Shown piece after piece: positions 7,823 to 16,447 of a stretch of DNA of 38,961 bases; position 1 is the stretch's first letter, and each line of letters opens with the position of its first letter. The stretch is from Phaeobacter sp. HF9A (GTDB lineage Bacteria; Pseudomonadota; Alphaproteobacteria; Rhodobacterales; Rhodobacteraceae), in assembly GCF_011806385.1 (NCBI RefSeq), contig NZ_JAATOX010000025.1, forward strand, positions 1-38,961, written 5' to 3'. The notes beneath the pieces are model-generated. The model made no database searches. It was not told the origin of the DNA and was given only the letters and a program-made list of their open reading frames with translations. Position numbers and translations under genes: made by a program.

Positions 7823-9472
7823 TCAGGTGTGGCGACGTTCGCTCATCAGGCCGCGATAGATCGCAAAGCACATGACCAGCAGCACCACCGTGAACGGCAG
7901 ACCGGTGGAGATCACCATGGATTGCAGCGATTGCAGACCACCGGCAGAGAGCAGCAGCACGATCGCTACGGCGCCCTCAAAGATGCACCAGAAGGCCCGC
8001 TGCGCTGCCGGGGCGTCCACTTTGCCGCCTGCGGTGATGGTGTCGATGACCAGCGAACCGGAGTCCGAGGAGGTCACGAAGAACACGATCACCAGCACGA
8101 TACCCACCAGCGAGGTGATGCTGGCCAGCGGCATGACGTTCAGCATCTTAAAGAGCTGAAGCGGCAGACCGGCGTCTTGTGCGGCGGTGTAGCCATCGGC
8201 GATCACCTGGTGAATTGCGGTGCCGCCAAAGACGCTCATCCACAGCACACAGACCATCGAGGGGATCAACAGCACGCAAATCATGAACTCGCGCACGGTA
8301 CGGCCACGGCTGACGCGGGCAATGAACATGCCGACGAAGGGCGACCAGGAGATCCACCAGGCCCAGTAGAACGAGGTCCAGCCCTGGCTGAAGTTCACGT
8401 CCTCACGGCCGATCGGGTTCGACAGCGCCGGCAGATACTCGATATAGGCGACCAGCGACTCCCAGAACAGCGACAAGAGGAACATGGTCGGTCCCACCAG
8501 CAGCACAAAGATCAGCAGAACGAAGGCCAGCCCCATGTTGATTTCCGACAGCACTTTCACGCCGCCATCCAGGCCACGCATCACCGAAACCAGCGCGATC
8601 GAGGTGATGATGGTGATCAGGATCACCTCGGTGGTGGAGCCGATCGGCAGGCCGAACAGCTCGTTCAGACCCGCATTCGCCTGGGTTGCGCCAAAGCCGA
8701 GCGAGGTTGCCAGACCAAACAGCGTGGCAAAAACCGCAAGGATGTCGATCACGTGACCCACCCAGCCCCAGACCGCATCGCCAAAGATCGGATAGAAGGC
8801 CGAGCGAATGGTCAGCGGCAGACCCTTGTTATAGCTGAACAATGCCAGCGCCAGCGCCACAACCGCATAGATCGCCCAGGGGTGCAGACCCCAGTGGAAG
8901 ATCGTCGCCGCCATCGCCAGACGTGCCGCGGCTTCCTGATCGCCCGCGGCAGCGCCCAAGGGCGCCCAGTCGGTGCGCACGCCGTTTTCAACAACCGTAC
9001 CGCCCATGGAAGAGCCAAAGTGGCTCAGCGGTTCGGACACGCCATAAAACATCAGACCGATGCCCATACCGGCCGCGAACAGCATCGCAAACCAGCCGAC
9101 ATAGCCGTAATCCGGCACTGCCTCGGTGCCGCCGAGGCGCACTTTGCCCAGCGGCGTGACAATCAGCAGCAGGCAGAAGATCACAAAGATATTCGCGGCG
9201 CCGAGGAAGAACCAATCAAAGCCCTTGGTGACAGAGCTGAACAACCAGGAAAACAATGTCCCTGCCTGTTCAGGCAGAGCAAGCGCGTAAAACACAAAGG
9301 CCACGATCGCGAGGCCAGAGACTGCAAACACCGGGTTGTGGATGTCAAACCCGATCGGCCCAAGCGAGCCTTCCAGGTTGTCCTGTCCAATTTCATAATC
9401 GGTGTCGATAATATGAGCAGCCCCGTCCGGGGTTGGGATACCCTCGGGCGATTCCGTCGTTTGGTCGGTCAT
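7823..9472 (-). CDS. BCCT family transporter (betaine/choline/carnitine type)
   Basis: A secondary transporter importing a quaternary ammonium compound or a related osmolyte such as glycine betaine or DMSP across the inner membrane, driven by sodium or protons. The 549-residue sequence has the family signatures GMGIGLMFYGVSEP (about 135-148) and FYWAWWISWSPFVGMF followed by RGRTVREF (about 368-395), with about 12 hydrophobic helices. The N-terminal 40 residues are acidic and soluble. The glycine-rich GMGIGL form is usual in the sodium-coupled, BetP-like branch; the substrate cannot be fixed from sequence. It lies 43 nt behind a universal stress protein gene on the same strand, so the two are probably cotranscribed. 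Confidence 0.95.
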   Translation of the reverse strand: MTDQTTESPEGIPTPDGAAHIIDTDYEIGQDNLEGSLGPIGFDIHNPVFAVSGLAIVAFVFYALALPEQAGTLFSWLFSSVTKGFDWFFLGAANIFVIFCLLLIVTPLGKVRLGGTEAVPDYGYVGWFAMLFAAGMGIGLMFYGVSEPLSHFGSSMGGTVVENGVRTDWAPLGAAAGDQEAAARLAMAATIFHWGLHPWAIYAVVALALALFSYNKGLPLTIRSAFYPIFGDAVWGWVGHVIDILAVFATLFGLATSLGFGATQANAGLNELFGLPIGSTTEVILITIITSIALVSVMRGLDGGVKVLSEINMGLAFVLLIFVLLVGPTMFLLSLFWESLVAYIEYLPALSNPIGREDVNFSQGWTSFYWAWWISWSPFVGMFIARVSRGRTVREFMICVLLIPSMVCVLWMSVFGGTAIHQVIADGYTAAQDAGLPLQLFKMLNVMPLASITSLVGIVLVIVFFVTSSDSGSLVIDTITAGGKVDAPAAQRAFWCIFEGAVAIVLLLSAGGLQSLQSMVISTGLPFTVVLLVMCFAIYRGLMSERRHT

Positions 9473-9515
9473 GGATGCCGCCTTTCGTTTCGGAGTTTCA
9501 TCAATTCGTCAGATC

Positions 9516-9932
9516 TCAAGCCCGCACCAGCAGCACGGAGGCCTTGCTATGTGCGGCCACATGCGCCCCATGTCCGGTCCAGATATAATCGGACATATTC
9601 GGAACATGGCTCGCCATCACCACCAGATCGGCACCCAGATCGCTGATCGCTTTTTCAAGCGCCTTGTTCAGGTCGATCGCCGGGTCATGGCTGAGGATCG
9701 TATGGCTGGAGGCTTGCACCCCATGTTGCGCAGCCTGGCTCTGAGCGAAATTTTCCAGCTTTTGTTTATATTCTTCCGGCGTGTGTGCAACCACTCCGGG
9801 GCTGGCCGACGTCACGCCAACATAACATATTGCGGCGTTATGGATCTTGGCCAGATCCGCGGCGACTTGCAGAGCTTTCTGCAAAGCCGCCTCATGTGCC
9901 AGGTCAACTGGCACCACTATATTAGAAAACAT
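9516..9932 (-). CDS. universal stress protein (UspA family)
   Basis: A 138-residue single Usp domain, cytosolic and probably dimeric. The N-terminal strand MFSNIVVPVDLA and the later DLVVMASH and SVLLVRA strands are typical. The ATP-binding loop usually reads G-x2-G-x9-G-S/T; here the matching region is WTGHGAHVAAHSKASV, so the final G-S is not preserved and nucleotide binding is uncertain. AGGAGGGGAG immediately precedes the ATG. It is the first gene of a likely usp-BCCT operon. In Halomonas the Usp protein TeaD modulates an osmolyte transporter, so a similar role here is plausible but unproven. Confidence 0.92.
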   Translation of the reverse strand: MFSNIVVPVDLAHEAALQKALQVAADLAKIHNAAICYVGVTSASPGVVAHTPEEYKQKLENFAQSQAAQHGVQASSHTILSHDPAIDLNKALEKAISDLGADLVVMASHVPNMSDYIWTGHGAHVAAHSKASVLLVRA

Positions 9933-10132
9933 CTCCCCTCCTGCGTCAGTAGACTCTTTGGTCCGTTTTCTTTCGATGGGCTCATAAATTCGTTCAATTC
10001 CTGAAGCCGCCGCCCATGTGGTTCAGGCTGACAGGTTTTCCGATGCAACGCAAACACGCCACAAAACCCGATCATATAGTTAAAGCCGCTCCACGCCCCA
10101 GCAGACAGATGAGACGCGACGCTTTACGAACG

Positions 10133-10167
10133 AAAAAAGGCGCACGCCGGGAAAACATGCACCTTTT
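10133..10167 (-). terminator. terminator of the rib-nusB operon
   Basis: On the minus strand an 11-bp stem (AAAAGGTGCAT with GTGCGCCTTTT, two G:U pairs) and an 11-nt loop end in a T run, about 55 nt after the nusB stop codon. Confidence 0.7.
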
Positions 10168-10221
10168 GATAATATTTTAGGACTTTGCGTCGCGAGACTC
10201 AACCCAAGTCAAGGACTTATC

Positions 10222-10704
10222 TCAGAACGCCTCGGGACGGGCTTCGCGCGCCATATGGTCCAGCACCGCATTGACGAAACTCGGCTCGCGCCCCTCGGGG
10301 AAAAACGCCCGGGCGATGTCGACATATTCGTTGATCACCACTTTGACCGGGGTCGTGCTCTCGACAAATTCGGCCCCCGCAGCGCGAAACAGCGCCCGCA
10401 GGGTGGGGTCGATCCGGGCGATCGGCCATTTTGCCACCAGGGCACGGTCGGTCATCTGGTCGATCTTGGCCTGATGGTTGACCACATCCTTGACCAGCTT
10501 ACGGAACAGCCGGGTGTCGCCCTCGGCGAACTCGCCTTCCTCATAGACCGCGCCAAAGCGATGGTTCTCGAACTCGGCGATCACCTTGTCATAGGATTGA
10601 TCGCTGTGCTCCATCTGAAACAGCGCCTGCACCGCATAAAGACGGGCAGCAGAGCGGGCCTGCGTCTTGTTCTTTCCCGGTTTCGGGGCGTCTGTCGAGG
10701 TCAT
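10222..10704 (-). CDS. nusB: transcription antitermination factor NusB
   Basis: NusB binds boxA RNA together with NusE (S10) and supports antitermination and rRNA processing. The 160-residue protein has the all-helical NusB pattern: ARLYAVQALFQMEHS near the N-terminus, DRALVAKWPIARIDPTLRALFRAA in the middle, and VVINEYVDIARAF then FVNAVLDHMA at the C-terminus. A 15-residue basic N-terminal extension is common in alphaproteobacteria. It follows ribH by 27 nt on the same strand, the usual ribH-nusB order, and is followed by a terminator. Confidence 0.96.
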   Translation of the reverse strand: MTSTDAPKPGKNKTQARSAARLYAVQALFQMEHSDQSYDKVIAEFENHRFGAVYEEGEFAEGDTRLFRKLVKDVVNHQAKIDQMTDRALVAKWPIARIDPTLRALFRAAGAEFVESTTPVKVVINEYVDIARAFFPEGREPSFVNAVLDHMAREARPEAF

Positions 10705-10731
10705 GGCGGGGGTGATCCGGTTCTTGGGGGA

Positions 10732-11259
10732 TTAAGCGAGCCGGTTGGAATCGTCCGTTAGCACCTTAAAGCCGACTCCCTTGGTCTGGGCGCCCCACTT
10801 ACGCGTCAGCGCAATGAGATGCAAGGCCGCAGCCGCGGCACCGCCGCCTTTGTTCTGGTCGTCCGGATTGGCACGCACCTCGGCCTGTGTGCGGTTTTCC
10901 ACCGTCAGGATGCCATTGCCGATGCAAAGCCCCTGAAGCCCCAAAAGCTGAAGCGCCCGGCTGGAGTCATTGCAGACCGTATCGTAATGGGTGGTCTCGC
11001 CCCGGATCACGCAGCCCAGCGCCACGTAGCCGTCGAAATTCGACGCGCGGTCGGAAATGCTGATCGCGGTCGGAATCTCCAGCGCGCCGGGCACCTCGAC
11101 CAGCTCATAGCTGCCGCCCGCCGCCTCGATCTCCGCCTTGGCACCGGCGACCAGATTGTCGGCGATATCCTTGTAGTAAGGCGCCACCACGATCAGCAGC
11201 TTCACCGGCTTGTCAAATTCCGCCCGCGGCAGGATGTAGTGGCTTTCATGTCCGGCCAT
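10732..11259 (-). CDS. ribH: 6,7-dimethyl-8-ribityllumazine synthase
   Basis: It condenses 5-amino-6-ribitylaminouracil with 3,4-dihydroxy-2-butanone 4-phosphate in the penultimate step of riboflavin synthesis. The 175-residue protein shows VPGALEIPTAI (substrate loop), GYVALGCVIRGETTHYDTVCNDSSRAL (phosphate binding and the conserved histidine) and GNGILTVENRTQAEVRA. Only 14 nt separate it from ribB, which supplies one of its substrates, so the genes form an operon with nusB. Confidence 0.96.
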   Translation of the reverse strand: MAGHESHYILPRAEFDKPVKLLIVVAPYYKDIADNLVAGAKAEIEAAGGSYELVEVPGALEIPTAISISDRASNFDGYVALGCVIRGETTHYDTVCNDSSRALQLLGLQGLCIGNGILTVENRTQAEVRANPDDQNKGGGAAAAALHLIALTRKWGAQTKGVGFKVLTDDSNRLA

Positions 11260-11273
11260 GATGTTGGGCTCCT

Positions 11274-12398
11274 TCAGGACGTGGAGGACAGGATCGGACG
11301 GGTGCCGACGATCGACAACCCATAGGCATCCAGACCTATATATTTGGTTTGCGGCGAGTCGGTGAGCAGGATCAGCTCCTGAACCCCAAGTTTATTGAGA
11401 ATTTGCGCCCCAAGCCCGGTCTGCTTGATGGTGCGCGGCCCGTCATCCTCGGCAGCATAGAGCGCATTGCGCGGCTGGCGGAACAGGCAGACAATGCCGC
11501 GCCCCTCCTCGGCGATCAGCTCCATCGCCCTGGGCAGCTCCCCCGCCGGTTTTGGCCCAAGCCCCAGCAGATCGGAGGCCTCATGCAGCGCATGGGTGCG
11601 GATCAGCACCGGCTCGGGCGTGGTGATATCGCCCTTGATCAGCACCACATGTTCCACACCGTGGGTCTGATCAGTGAACAGCCGCATCTCCCACGCGCCG
11701 CCATATTCCGAGCTCACGCTGGAGCGCCCGGTCTCATCCACCAGGTTGTCGTTCTTGGTGCGATAGGAAATCAGATCGGAAATCGTGCCGATCTTCATGT
11801 CATGCTGCCTGGCGAACTCCACCAGATCCGGCAGCCGCGCCATGGTGCCGTCTTCCTTCATGATCTCGCAGATCACCCCGGCCGGCTTCAGCCCCGCCAG
11901 CCGCGAGATATCCACCGCCGCCTCGGTATGGCCCGCCCGCACCAGGACCCCGCCCCGCTTGGCGCGCAGCGGGAACACATGCCCCGGGGTGGCGATCGCC
12001 GCCATCGTGTTCTGCTCGTTGATCGCCGTCGCCACGGTCAGCGCCCGATCCGCGGCGGAAATCCCGGTGGAGACCCCCTCCCGCGCCTCGATCGAGACGG
12101 TAAAGGCGGTCTCATGGCGCGAGGAATTGTTCACCGCCATCATCGGCAGGCCAAGGCTGTCGATCCGCTCTGCGGTCATCGGAAGGCAGATCAGCCCGCG
12201 CCCATGGGTGGCCATGAAATTGATCGCATCCGCATCGGCAAACTCCGCCGCGATGACCAGATCGCCTTCGTTTTCGCGATCCTCGTGATCGACCAGAATA
12301 TACATCCGCCCCGCGCGGGCCTCGGCAATGATATCTTCAATCGGGCTGATGGCGTCACGCAGTTCAGCTTCGACGGGACCGGGCGTTTCATAGCTCAT
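11274..12398 (-). CDS. ribB: 3,4-dihydroxy-2-butanone-4-phosphate synthase with degenerate GTP cyclohydrolase II domain
   Basis: The RibB half (about 1-210) converts ribulose 5-phosphate to DHBP plus formate. It carries [12 protein letters not shown] (37-47), [10 protein letters not shown] (64-73), RHETAF and RAGHTEA, so it should be active. The C-terminal half (about 237-374) has the RibA fold but lacks the zinc cysteines: where active GTP cyclohydrolase II has the C-x10-C-x-C signature, this protein reads [13 protein letters not shown] (267-279) with no cysteine, and the only nearby one is C304. It is probably not a GTP cyclohydrolase, matching proteins described as RibBX, so a separate ribA is expected elsewhere. 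The ATG at 12398 overlaps the stop of a small upstream frame as ATGA. First gene of ribB-ribH-nusB. Confidence 0.93.
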   Translation of the reverse strand: MSYETPGPVEAELRDAISPIEDIIAEARAGRMYILVDHEDRENEGDLVIAAEFADADAINFMATHGRGLICLPMTAERIDSLGLPMMAVNNSSRHETAFTVSIEAREGVSTGISAADRALTVATAINEQNTMAAIATPGHVFPLRAKRGGVLVRAGHTEAAVDISRLAGLKPAGVICEIMKEDGTMARLPDLVEFARQHDMKIGTISDLISYRTKNDNLVDETGRSSVSSEYGGAWEMRLFTDQTHGVEHVVLIKGDITTPEPVLIRTHALHEASDLLGLGPKPAGELPRAMELIAEEGRGIVCLFRQPRNALYAAEDDGPRTIKQTGLGAQILNKLGVQELILLTDSPQTKYIGLDAYGLSIVGTRPILSSTS

Positions 12399-12514
12399 GG
12401 GCGAAGGGCCTTTCGCTGGAGAGGAGGCGCGGCGGGTGGCTCCCGCGCCGCGCAGAGACTGTGCCCGTCGGGATAGACCACGCAAGCCGCAAATACCAGC
12501 CCCGCAAGCGGCAT
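12395..12514 (-). CDS. possible small upstream ORF coupled to ribB
   Basis: A 39-codon frame beginning MPLAGLVFAACVVYPDG with GAGG 6 nt ahead. Its stop overlaps the ribB start as ATGA, the arrangement expected for translational coupling, and ribB itself has only a distant AAAGG. The N-terminus is hydrophobic and the C-terminal half is Pro/Ala/Arg-rich. It could be a leader peptide or chance. I see no FMN riboswitch signature in this upstream region. Confidence 0.3.
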   Translation of the reverse strand: MPLAGLVFAACVVYPDGHSLCAAREPPAAPPLQRKALRP

Positions 12515-12585
12515 ATGCGGCCTCATCAACGGCGCCACAGGCGGCAGGGGCTTTGCCCCTCTTGGCCTTTCGGCCAATTCACCCC

Positions 12586-12653
12586 AGGATATTTGACGTT
12601 AGAAGAAAATAGCGCGCGCGTATCTTCTTCTAACTCCAAATATCCCGGAGCGC
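12586..12653. repeat. long inverted repeat with GGATATTTG/CAAATATCC arms
   Basis: Left arm GGATATTTG, two bases, GTTAGAAGA; right arm TCTTCTAAC, two bases, CAAATATCC. The arms are complementary over about 20 bp around a GC-alternating centre (GCGCGCGCG). Similar GGATATTT plus A/G-rich sequence occurs at 36138. It may be a dispersed intergenic element or transcript end. The rest of the gap between ribB and 13034 holds a 10-bp tandem repeat and no convincing gene. Confidence 0.6.
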
Positions 12654-12930
12654 GAGGCAGAGCCTCGCAAGGTGTTGCGCCATCAGCGCACGCGGCGGTT
12701 GCTGGATCTCAAGGCCGTGCTGCTAGGTTTTCCGGGATCGCGATCAATCGCCGGAGCCAATGCCCGGCACACCAGGAACCGGCTCCCTGACGTTGGGGGC
12801 AGTGCAGAGATAAATTTGAGCACGCGGGAAGATATTCCCGGCCATCTCCGCCCCGTGGCGGCGCCGCCATCTTTATCCGACGGGCAGACAACAGATGATC
12901 CCTCTCTCACAACAGAAGGATCAGGCCCCC

Positions 12931-12970
12931 AGAACCAGACGGCACCAGACGGAGCCAGACGGAACCAGAG
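12931..12970. repeat. 10-bp tandem repeat, four copies
   Basis: Four units of the form NNNNCCAGAC (agaaccagac, ggcaccagac, ggagccagac, ggaaccagag) in direct succession. It lies in non-coding sequence between the rib operon and the monooxygenase gene. Confidence 0.75.
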
Positions 12971-13033
12971 GGGGGCGAGACAGGAGACCGGGACGCGTCG
13001 GCGGCAACCCGGCATTTGGCCTGCGCTGCGCCC

Positions 13034-13333
13034 TTAGGTCAGGCCAAAAATCTCGTAGTCGCGCGGGATATGCTGGGTGGCGACCCACCAGTCCGACGCC
13101 CGTGTCCGGAGCTGATGCGCCTCGAATGCGGCGGCATCCGTGAAACATTCCTCGACGCTCCAGACCAGCGGATCGGCGGTCTGCGCGACCTCGAAGGACA
13201 CACAGCCGGGCTCGGCGCGCGTCAGGCGGATATGCTCGGCAAGATGCGCCTGGATCAGCGCCGCATCCGCCGGCGTCGCGCAGATCACGCGCCCGCTCAG
13301 GCGCACCGTGCCATTTGAGATATCGTCGCTCAT
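13034..13333 (-). CDS. antibiotic biosynthesis monooxygenase (ABM) domain protein
   Basis: A 99-residue ferredoxin-like ABM-domain protein, the family that includes YgiN-type quinol monooxygenases. The order strand VRLSGRVICATP, helix DAALIQAHLAEHIRLTRAE, strand GCVSFEVAQ, and the typical WSVEECFTDAAAFEAHQ fits. These small enzymes work as dimers without a bound cofactor; the substrate is unknown. GGGAGAAGGGA lies just upstream. It is the last gene of the run fghA, sthA, DUF188, ABM, 16 nt after the DUF188 gene. Confidence 0.88.
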   Translation of the reverse strand: MSDDISNGTVRLSGRVICATPADAALIQAHLAEHIRLTRAEPGCVSFEVAQTADPLVWSVEECFTDAAAFEAHQLRTRASDWWVATQHIPRDYEIFGLT

Positions 13334-13349
13334 GTCCGTCCCTTCTCCC

Positions 13350-13805
13350 TTACCCGGCCTTCGCGGCGCGAATCTCGCGCTCCAGCGAATCCAGAACCCG
13401 CGAGCGATCCGCCTTGGTGAAGCCCTTGCCGCCGCCCGCCATGCCCAGCGGATTGGCGGCGCGCAGGTCGGCCATCAGATCGCGCATCGCCAGTTGCTGG
13501 CCGATATTGGCCTGCGTGAAACGCTCGCCATTGTGGCGCAGCACCCGCGCGCCGGCCTCGATGCATTTTGCCGCCAGCGGGATATCCCCGGTGACCACGA
13601 TATCGCCTGGCCCGCAGCGTTCGGCGATCCACATATCGGCCACATCGGCGCCCGCATCGACGATCACGGTTTCCACCAGCGGATTGGCCGAAGGGCGCAG
13701 CCCGCCGTTGGAGACCACGAACATGCGCAGGTTGTGGCGGGTTGCCACCCGTTCCGCCTCGGCTTTCACCGGGCAGGCATCCGCGTCGGTATAAAACGCG
13801 CCCAC
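13350..13805 (-). CDS. YaiI/YqxD family protein (DUF188)
   Basis: A 151-residue member of DUF188, a PIN-like fold family of uncertain, possibly RNA-related, function. The conserved [13 protein letters not shown] (5-17), [20 protein letters not shown] and [16 protein letters not shown] carry the acidic residues expected of a PIN-type metal site. The start is a GTG at 13805: conserved sequence begins five codons later, so no later start is possible. The first 40 nt therefore overlap the 3' end of sthA in another frame. Confidence 0.9.
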   Translation of the reverse strand: MGAFYTDADACPVKAEAERVATRHNLRMFVVSNGGLRPSANPLVETVIVDAGADVADMWIAERCGPGDIVVTGDIPLAAKCIEAGARVLRHNGERFTQANIGQQLAMRDLMADLRAANPLGMAGGGKGFTKADRSRVLDSLEREIRAAKAG

Positions 13806-15316
13806 CCTGCGGCCTTGCCCTTGCCTGCATCATCGCCAGCTTTCTTGGCGGGGGCCTTCTTGGGTTTGGTGACCTTCTTGTCCTTGTATTCGTCCGGGAT
13901 CGGCATCCGGTTAAAGGCATCCAGACCGGCGATCTTGTAGGCCTCGGCCAGCGTCGGATAGTTGAAGGTATTCTGCACGAAGTAATCCACCGTGCCCTTG
14001 AGGTTCAGCACCGCCTGGGCGATGTGGATGAGCTCGGTCGCGCCTTCGCCGACGATCTGCACGCCCAGGACCCGGCGCGTCTTGATCGAGAACAGCATCT
14101 TCAGCATGCCATGCTCCAGCCCCATGATATGCCCGCGCGAGGTCTCGCGGAAGCGGGCAACGCCGACCTCATAGGGCACGCCGCGTTCTTTCAGCTCTTC
14201 TTCGCTCATGCCGCAGGTGGACATCTCCGGCACCGAATAGATGCCATAGGGGAACCAGGGGCTCTCGGGGACGGTGGGCACATCGACCGCGTGGCAGGCG
14301 GCAACGCGGCCCTGCTGCAAGGCGGTGGAGGCCAGCGACGGGTGGCCGATCACATCGCCGGTGGCATATACATGCGGCACTTTGGTCTGATAGCTCTTGC
14401 GGTCAACCTCCAGCCGGCCCCGGTGGTCGGTCTCCAGCCCCACGGCCTTGAGGTTCAGCTTTTCGGTATTGCCCATGCGCCCGGCGGCAAACAGCAGCAT
14501 ATCGCCGCGCACGTGGCGGCCATTGGCCAGTGACACCTCGATATGGGAGCCCGCGTCCTCGATATTGTCGATGGCGGAGCCCAGCCGCAGATCGACCCCG
14601 TTTTCCAGGATCTGATGGGTGAATTCCTGAATGATGCCCCGGTCGATGAAATCCAGGAAGGTCTCGCGCGGCTCGATCAGGGTCACCCGCACATCCAGCG
14701 CCGAGAACATGGTGGCATATTCCACCCCTATGACCCCGGCGCCGACCACGATCAGCGAGCGCGGGATTTCCGCCATCTCAAGGAATTCATCGCCGTCCAG
14801 AATGGTGGTTCCGTTGAAGGGCACATAGTCCGGGCGATAGGTGCGGGTGCCGGTGGCGATAAGGAATTTCTCGCCGGTGACGCGGGTGGTGTCGCCCGCC
14901 TCGATGTCGACTTCCAGCTCGTTGGGGCCGACAAAATGCGCCAGACCTGCCAATGTTTCCACGTGGTTGCGGTTGAACTGATGCTCCAGCACATCGACCT
15001 CGTAATCCAGCGTCATATGCAGACGCCCCTTGAGGTCCTCGGCCTTGATCTGATCCTTCACCCGGTAGCTGCGGCCATAGAAACTGCGCTCGCGCCAGCC
15101 GGTGAGGTTCAGCACGGTTTCGCGCAGCGTCTTGGAGGGCACGGTGCCGGTATGAACCGAGACCCCGCCAAACCGGTCCTTGCGGTCGATCACCAGCACC
15201 CGACGGTGGAGCTTGGCGGCCTGAATCGCGGCGGTGCGCCCGGAGGGGCCGGAACCAATGACGATCAGGTCGTAATCATACGCGGGGCGGTTGGTGTCGG
15301 CGGGGGTCTCGCTCAT
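13766..15316 (-). CDS. sthA: Si-specific NAD(P)(+) transhydrogenase (soluble pyridine nucleotide transhydrogenase)
   Basis: A cytosolic FAD enzyme that transfers hydride between NADPH and NAD+. The 516-residue protein has an N-terminal FAD motif ([17 protein letters not shown], about 17-33), a central NAD motif ([18 protein letters not shown]), YATGDVIG and a C-terminal dimerisation domain ending MPIPDEYK. Both cysteines of the disulfide-reductase CxxxxC motif are absent ([15 protein letters not shown]), as expected for a transhydrogenase. About 35 Lys/Ala-rich residues extend past the usual end, and the extension overlaps the DUF188 gene by 40 nt. AAGGAG precedes the ATG, and only 7 nt separate it from fghA. 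Confidence 0.93.
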   Translation of the reverse strand: MSETPADTNRPAYDYDLIVIGSGPSGRTAAIQAAKLHRRVLVIDRKDRFGGVSVHTGTVPSKTLRETVLNLTGWRERSFYGRSYRVKDQIKAEDLKGRLHMTLDYEVDVLEHQFNRNHVETLAGLAHFVGPNELEVDIEAGDTTRVTGEKFLIATGTRTYRPDYVPFNGTTILDGDEFLEMAEIPRSLIVVGAGVIGVEYATMFSALDVRVTLIEPRETFLDFIDRGIIQEFTHQILENGVDLRLGSAIDNIEDAGSHIEVSLANGRHVRGDMLLFAAGRMGNTEKLNLKAVGLETDHRGRLEVDRKSYQTKVPHVYATGDVIGHPSLASTALQQGRVAACHAVDVPTVPESPWFPYGIYSVPEMSTCGMSEEELKERGVPYEVGVARFRETSRGHIMGLEHGMLKMLFSIKTRRVLGVQIVGEGATELIHIAQAVLNLKGTVDYFVQNTFNYPTLAEAYKIAGLDAFNRMPIPDEYKDKKVTKPKKAPAKKAGDDAGKGKAAGWARFIPTRMPAR

Positions 15317-15323
15317 GGCTTGA

Positions 15324-16157
15324 TTACTCCTTGTAGAGGGCGTCCGCGTGGAAGGAGACATGCTCTTCCATAAAGGTGGAGACAAAGAAATAGCTGTGGT
15401 CATAGCCCTTTTGCAGCCGCAGGCTGGCCTCTTGCCGACGGGTGGCAATGGCGGCGGCCAGGGTTTCGGGCTTCAGCAGGTCGAGGAACTGATCGGCGGT
15501 GCCGGTGTCCACCAGAACCGGCCCGTCAAAGCCCTTTTCGGCCATCAACAGGCTGGCGTCATGTTTCGCCCAGTCCGCCGCGTCATCGCCCAGATAGGCC
15601 GAGAGCTGCTTGCGGCCCCAGTCGCTGCCGGTCGGGTTGCAGATCGGCGCAAAGGCCGAAACCGAGCGGAAGCGGCCCGGCAGGTTCATCGCCAGCGTCA
15701 GCGCGCCGTGGCCGCCCATGGAATGGCCGGTGATGGACTGGCGCGACATATCGAGGTTGAAGGTCTCACCCAGCAAGGCGGGCAGCTCCTCGGCGATGTA
15801 ATCCCACATCTGGAAATGCGGCTTCCACGGGTCTTGGGTCGCGTTCACGTAGAACCCTGCGCCCTGACCCAGATCATAGGCTTCGTCATTGGCGACACCC
15901 TCGCCGCGCGGGCTGGTGTCGGGAAAGACGATGGCGATGCCCTGTTCGGCGCACCAGGCCTGAGCCCCCGCCTTGGTCATGGCGTTTTCATGGGTGCAGG
16001 TCAGCCCCGAGAGATACCACAGCAGGGGCACCGGCCCCTCTGCGGCCTCTTCCGGCAGGAACAGACCAAATGTCATATCGCAATTGGTCGAGGTGCTGGC
16101 ATGGCGATAGACGCCCTGAATGCCACCAAAGGCCTGGTTTTCGGCTACGGTTTCCAT
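15324..16157 (-). CDS. fghA: S-formylglutathione hydrolase
   Basis: It hydrolyses S-formylglutathione to formate and glutathione in glutathione-dependent formaldehyde oxidation. The 277-residue alpha/beta-hydrolase shows WYLSGLTCTHENAMTKAG near residue 47, the nucleophile elbow GHSMGGHGAL (S146), the acid in VDTGTADQFL (D222) and the histidine in GYDHSYFF (H254). AGGAGGT lies 7 nt before the ATG at 16157; the frame continues upstream without protein-like sequence. It leads the fghA-sthA-DUF188-ABM operon. No class III alcohol dehydrogenase gene is adjacent, unlike many genomes. Confidence 0.95.
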   Translation of the reverse strand: METVAENQAFGGIQGVYRHASTSTNCDMTFGLFLPEEAAEGPVPLLWYLSGLTCTHENAMTKAGAQAWCAEQGIAIVFPDTSPRGEGVANDEAYDLGQGAGFYVNATQDPWKPHFQMWDYIAEELPALLGETFNLDMSRQSITGHSMGGHGALTLAMNLPGRFRSVSAFAPICNPTGSDWGRKQLSAYLGDDAADWAKHDASLLMAEKGFDGPVLVDTGTADQFLDLLKPETLAAAIATRRQEASLRLQKGYDHSYFFVSTFMEEHVSFHADALYKE

Positions 16158-16447
16158 CGAAGACCTCCTGAAATCAAGTGTTGGCCTATGGCTAACGGGC
16201 TGCGGTTCAATAATCCAGAGCCGCAACGCCGCCTTCTCTCCTTTTTGCGCCAGAAGGTTAGGATTGCTTGAAGATCGCAGCAGGAGAGGGCAGCGGCGTG
16301 GCTGCCGCATTCGCGACAGGCAAAGTCTCAGGTTTATCGCCAAACGCGCTGGGGACTCAAAGTCCCACCCTGTCACCACGCATAAAGCGTTTTACTGTTT
16401 TTCAGCCAGCCGCTAGGCAGAACGGCGCGGAACGAGGGGCGCGCGCT

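Noticed and set aside
7799..9646. 615-codon plus-strand frame
   Set aside because: Gln/His/Arg-rich antisense shadow of the BCCT transporter; composition unlike any protein in the region.
12399..12600. FMN riboswitch upstream of ribB
   Set aside because: Looked for the conserved core; only a GACGGGCACAGTC fragment is similar and the other paired elements are missing.
12683..13015. 110-codon minus-strand frame in the repeat gap
   Set aside because: Spans the tandem repeat, has no Shine-Dalgarno sequence and low-complexity composition.
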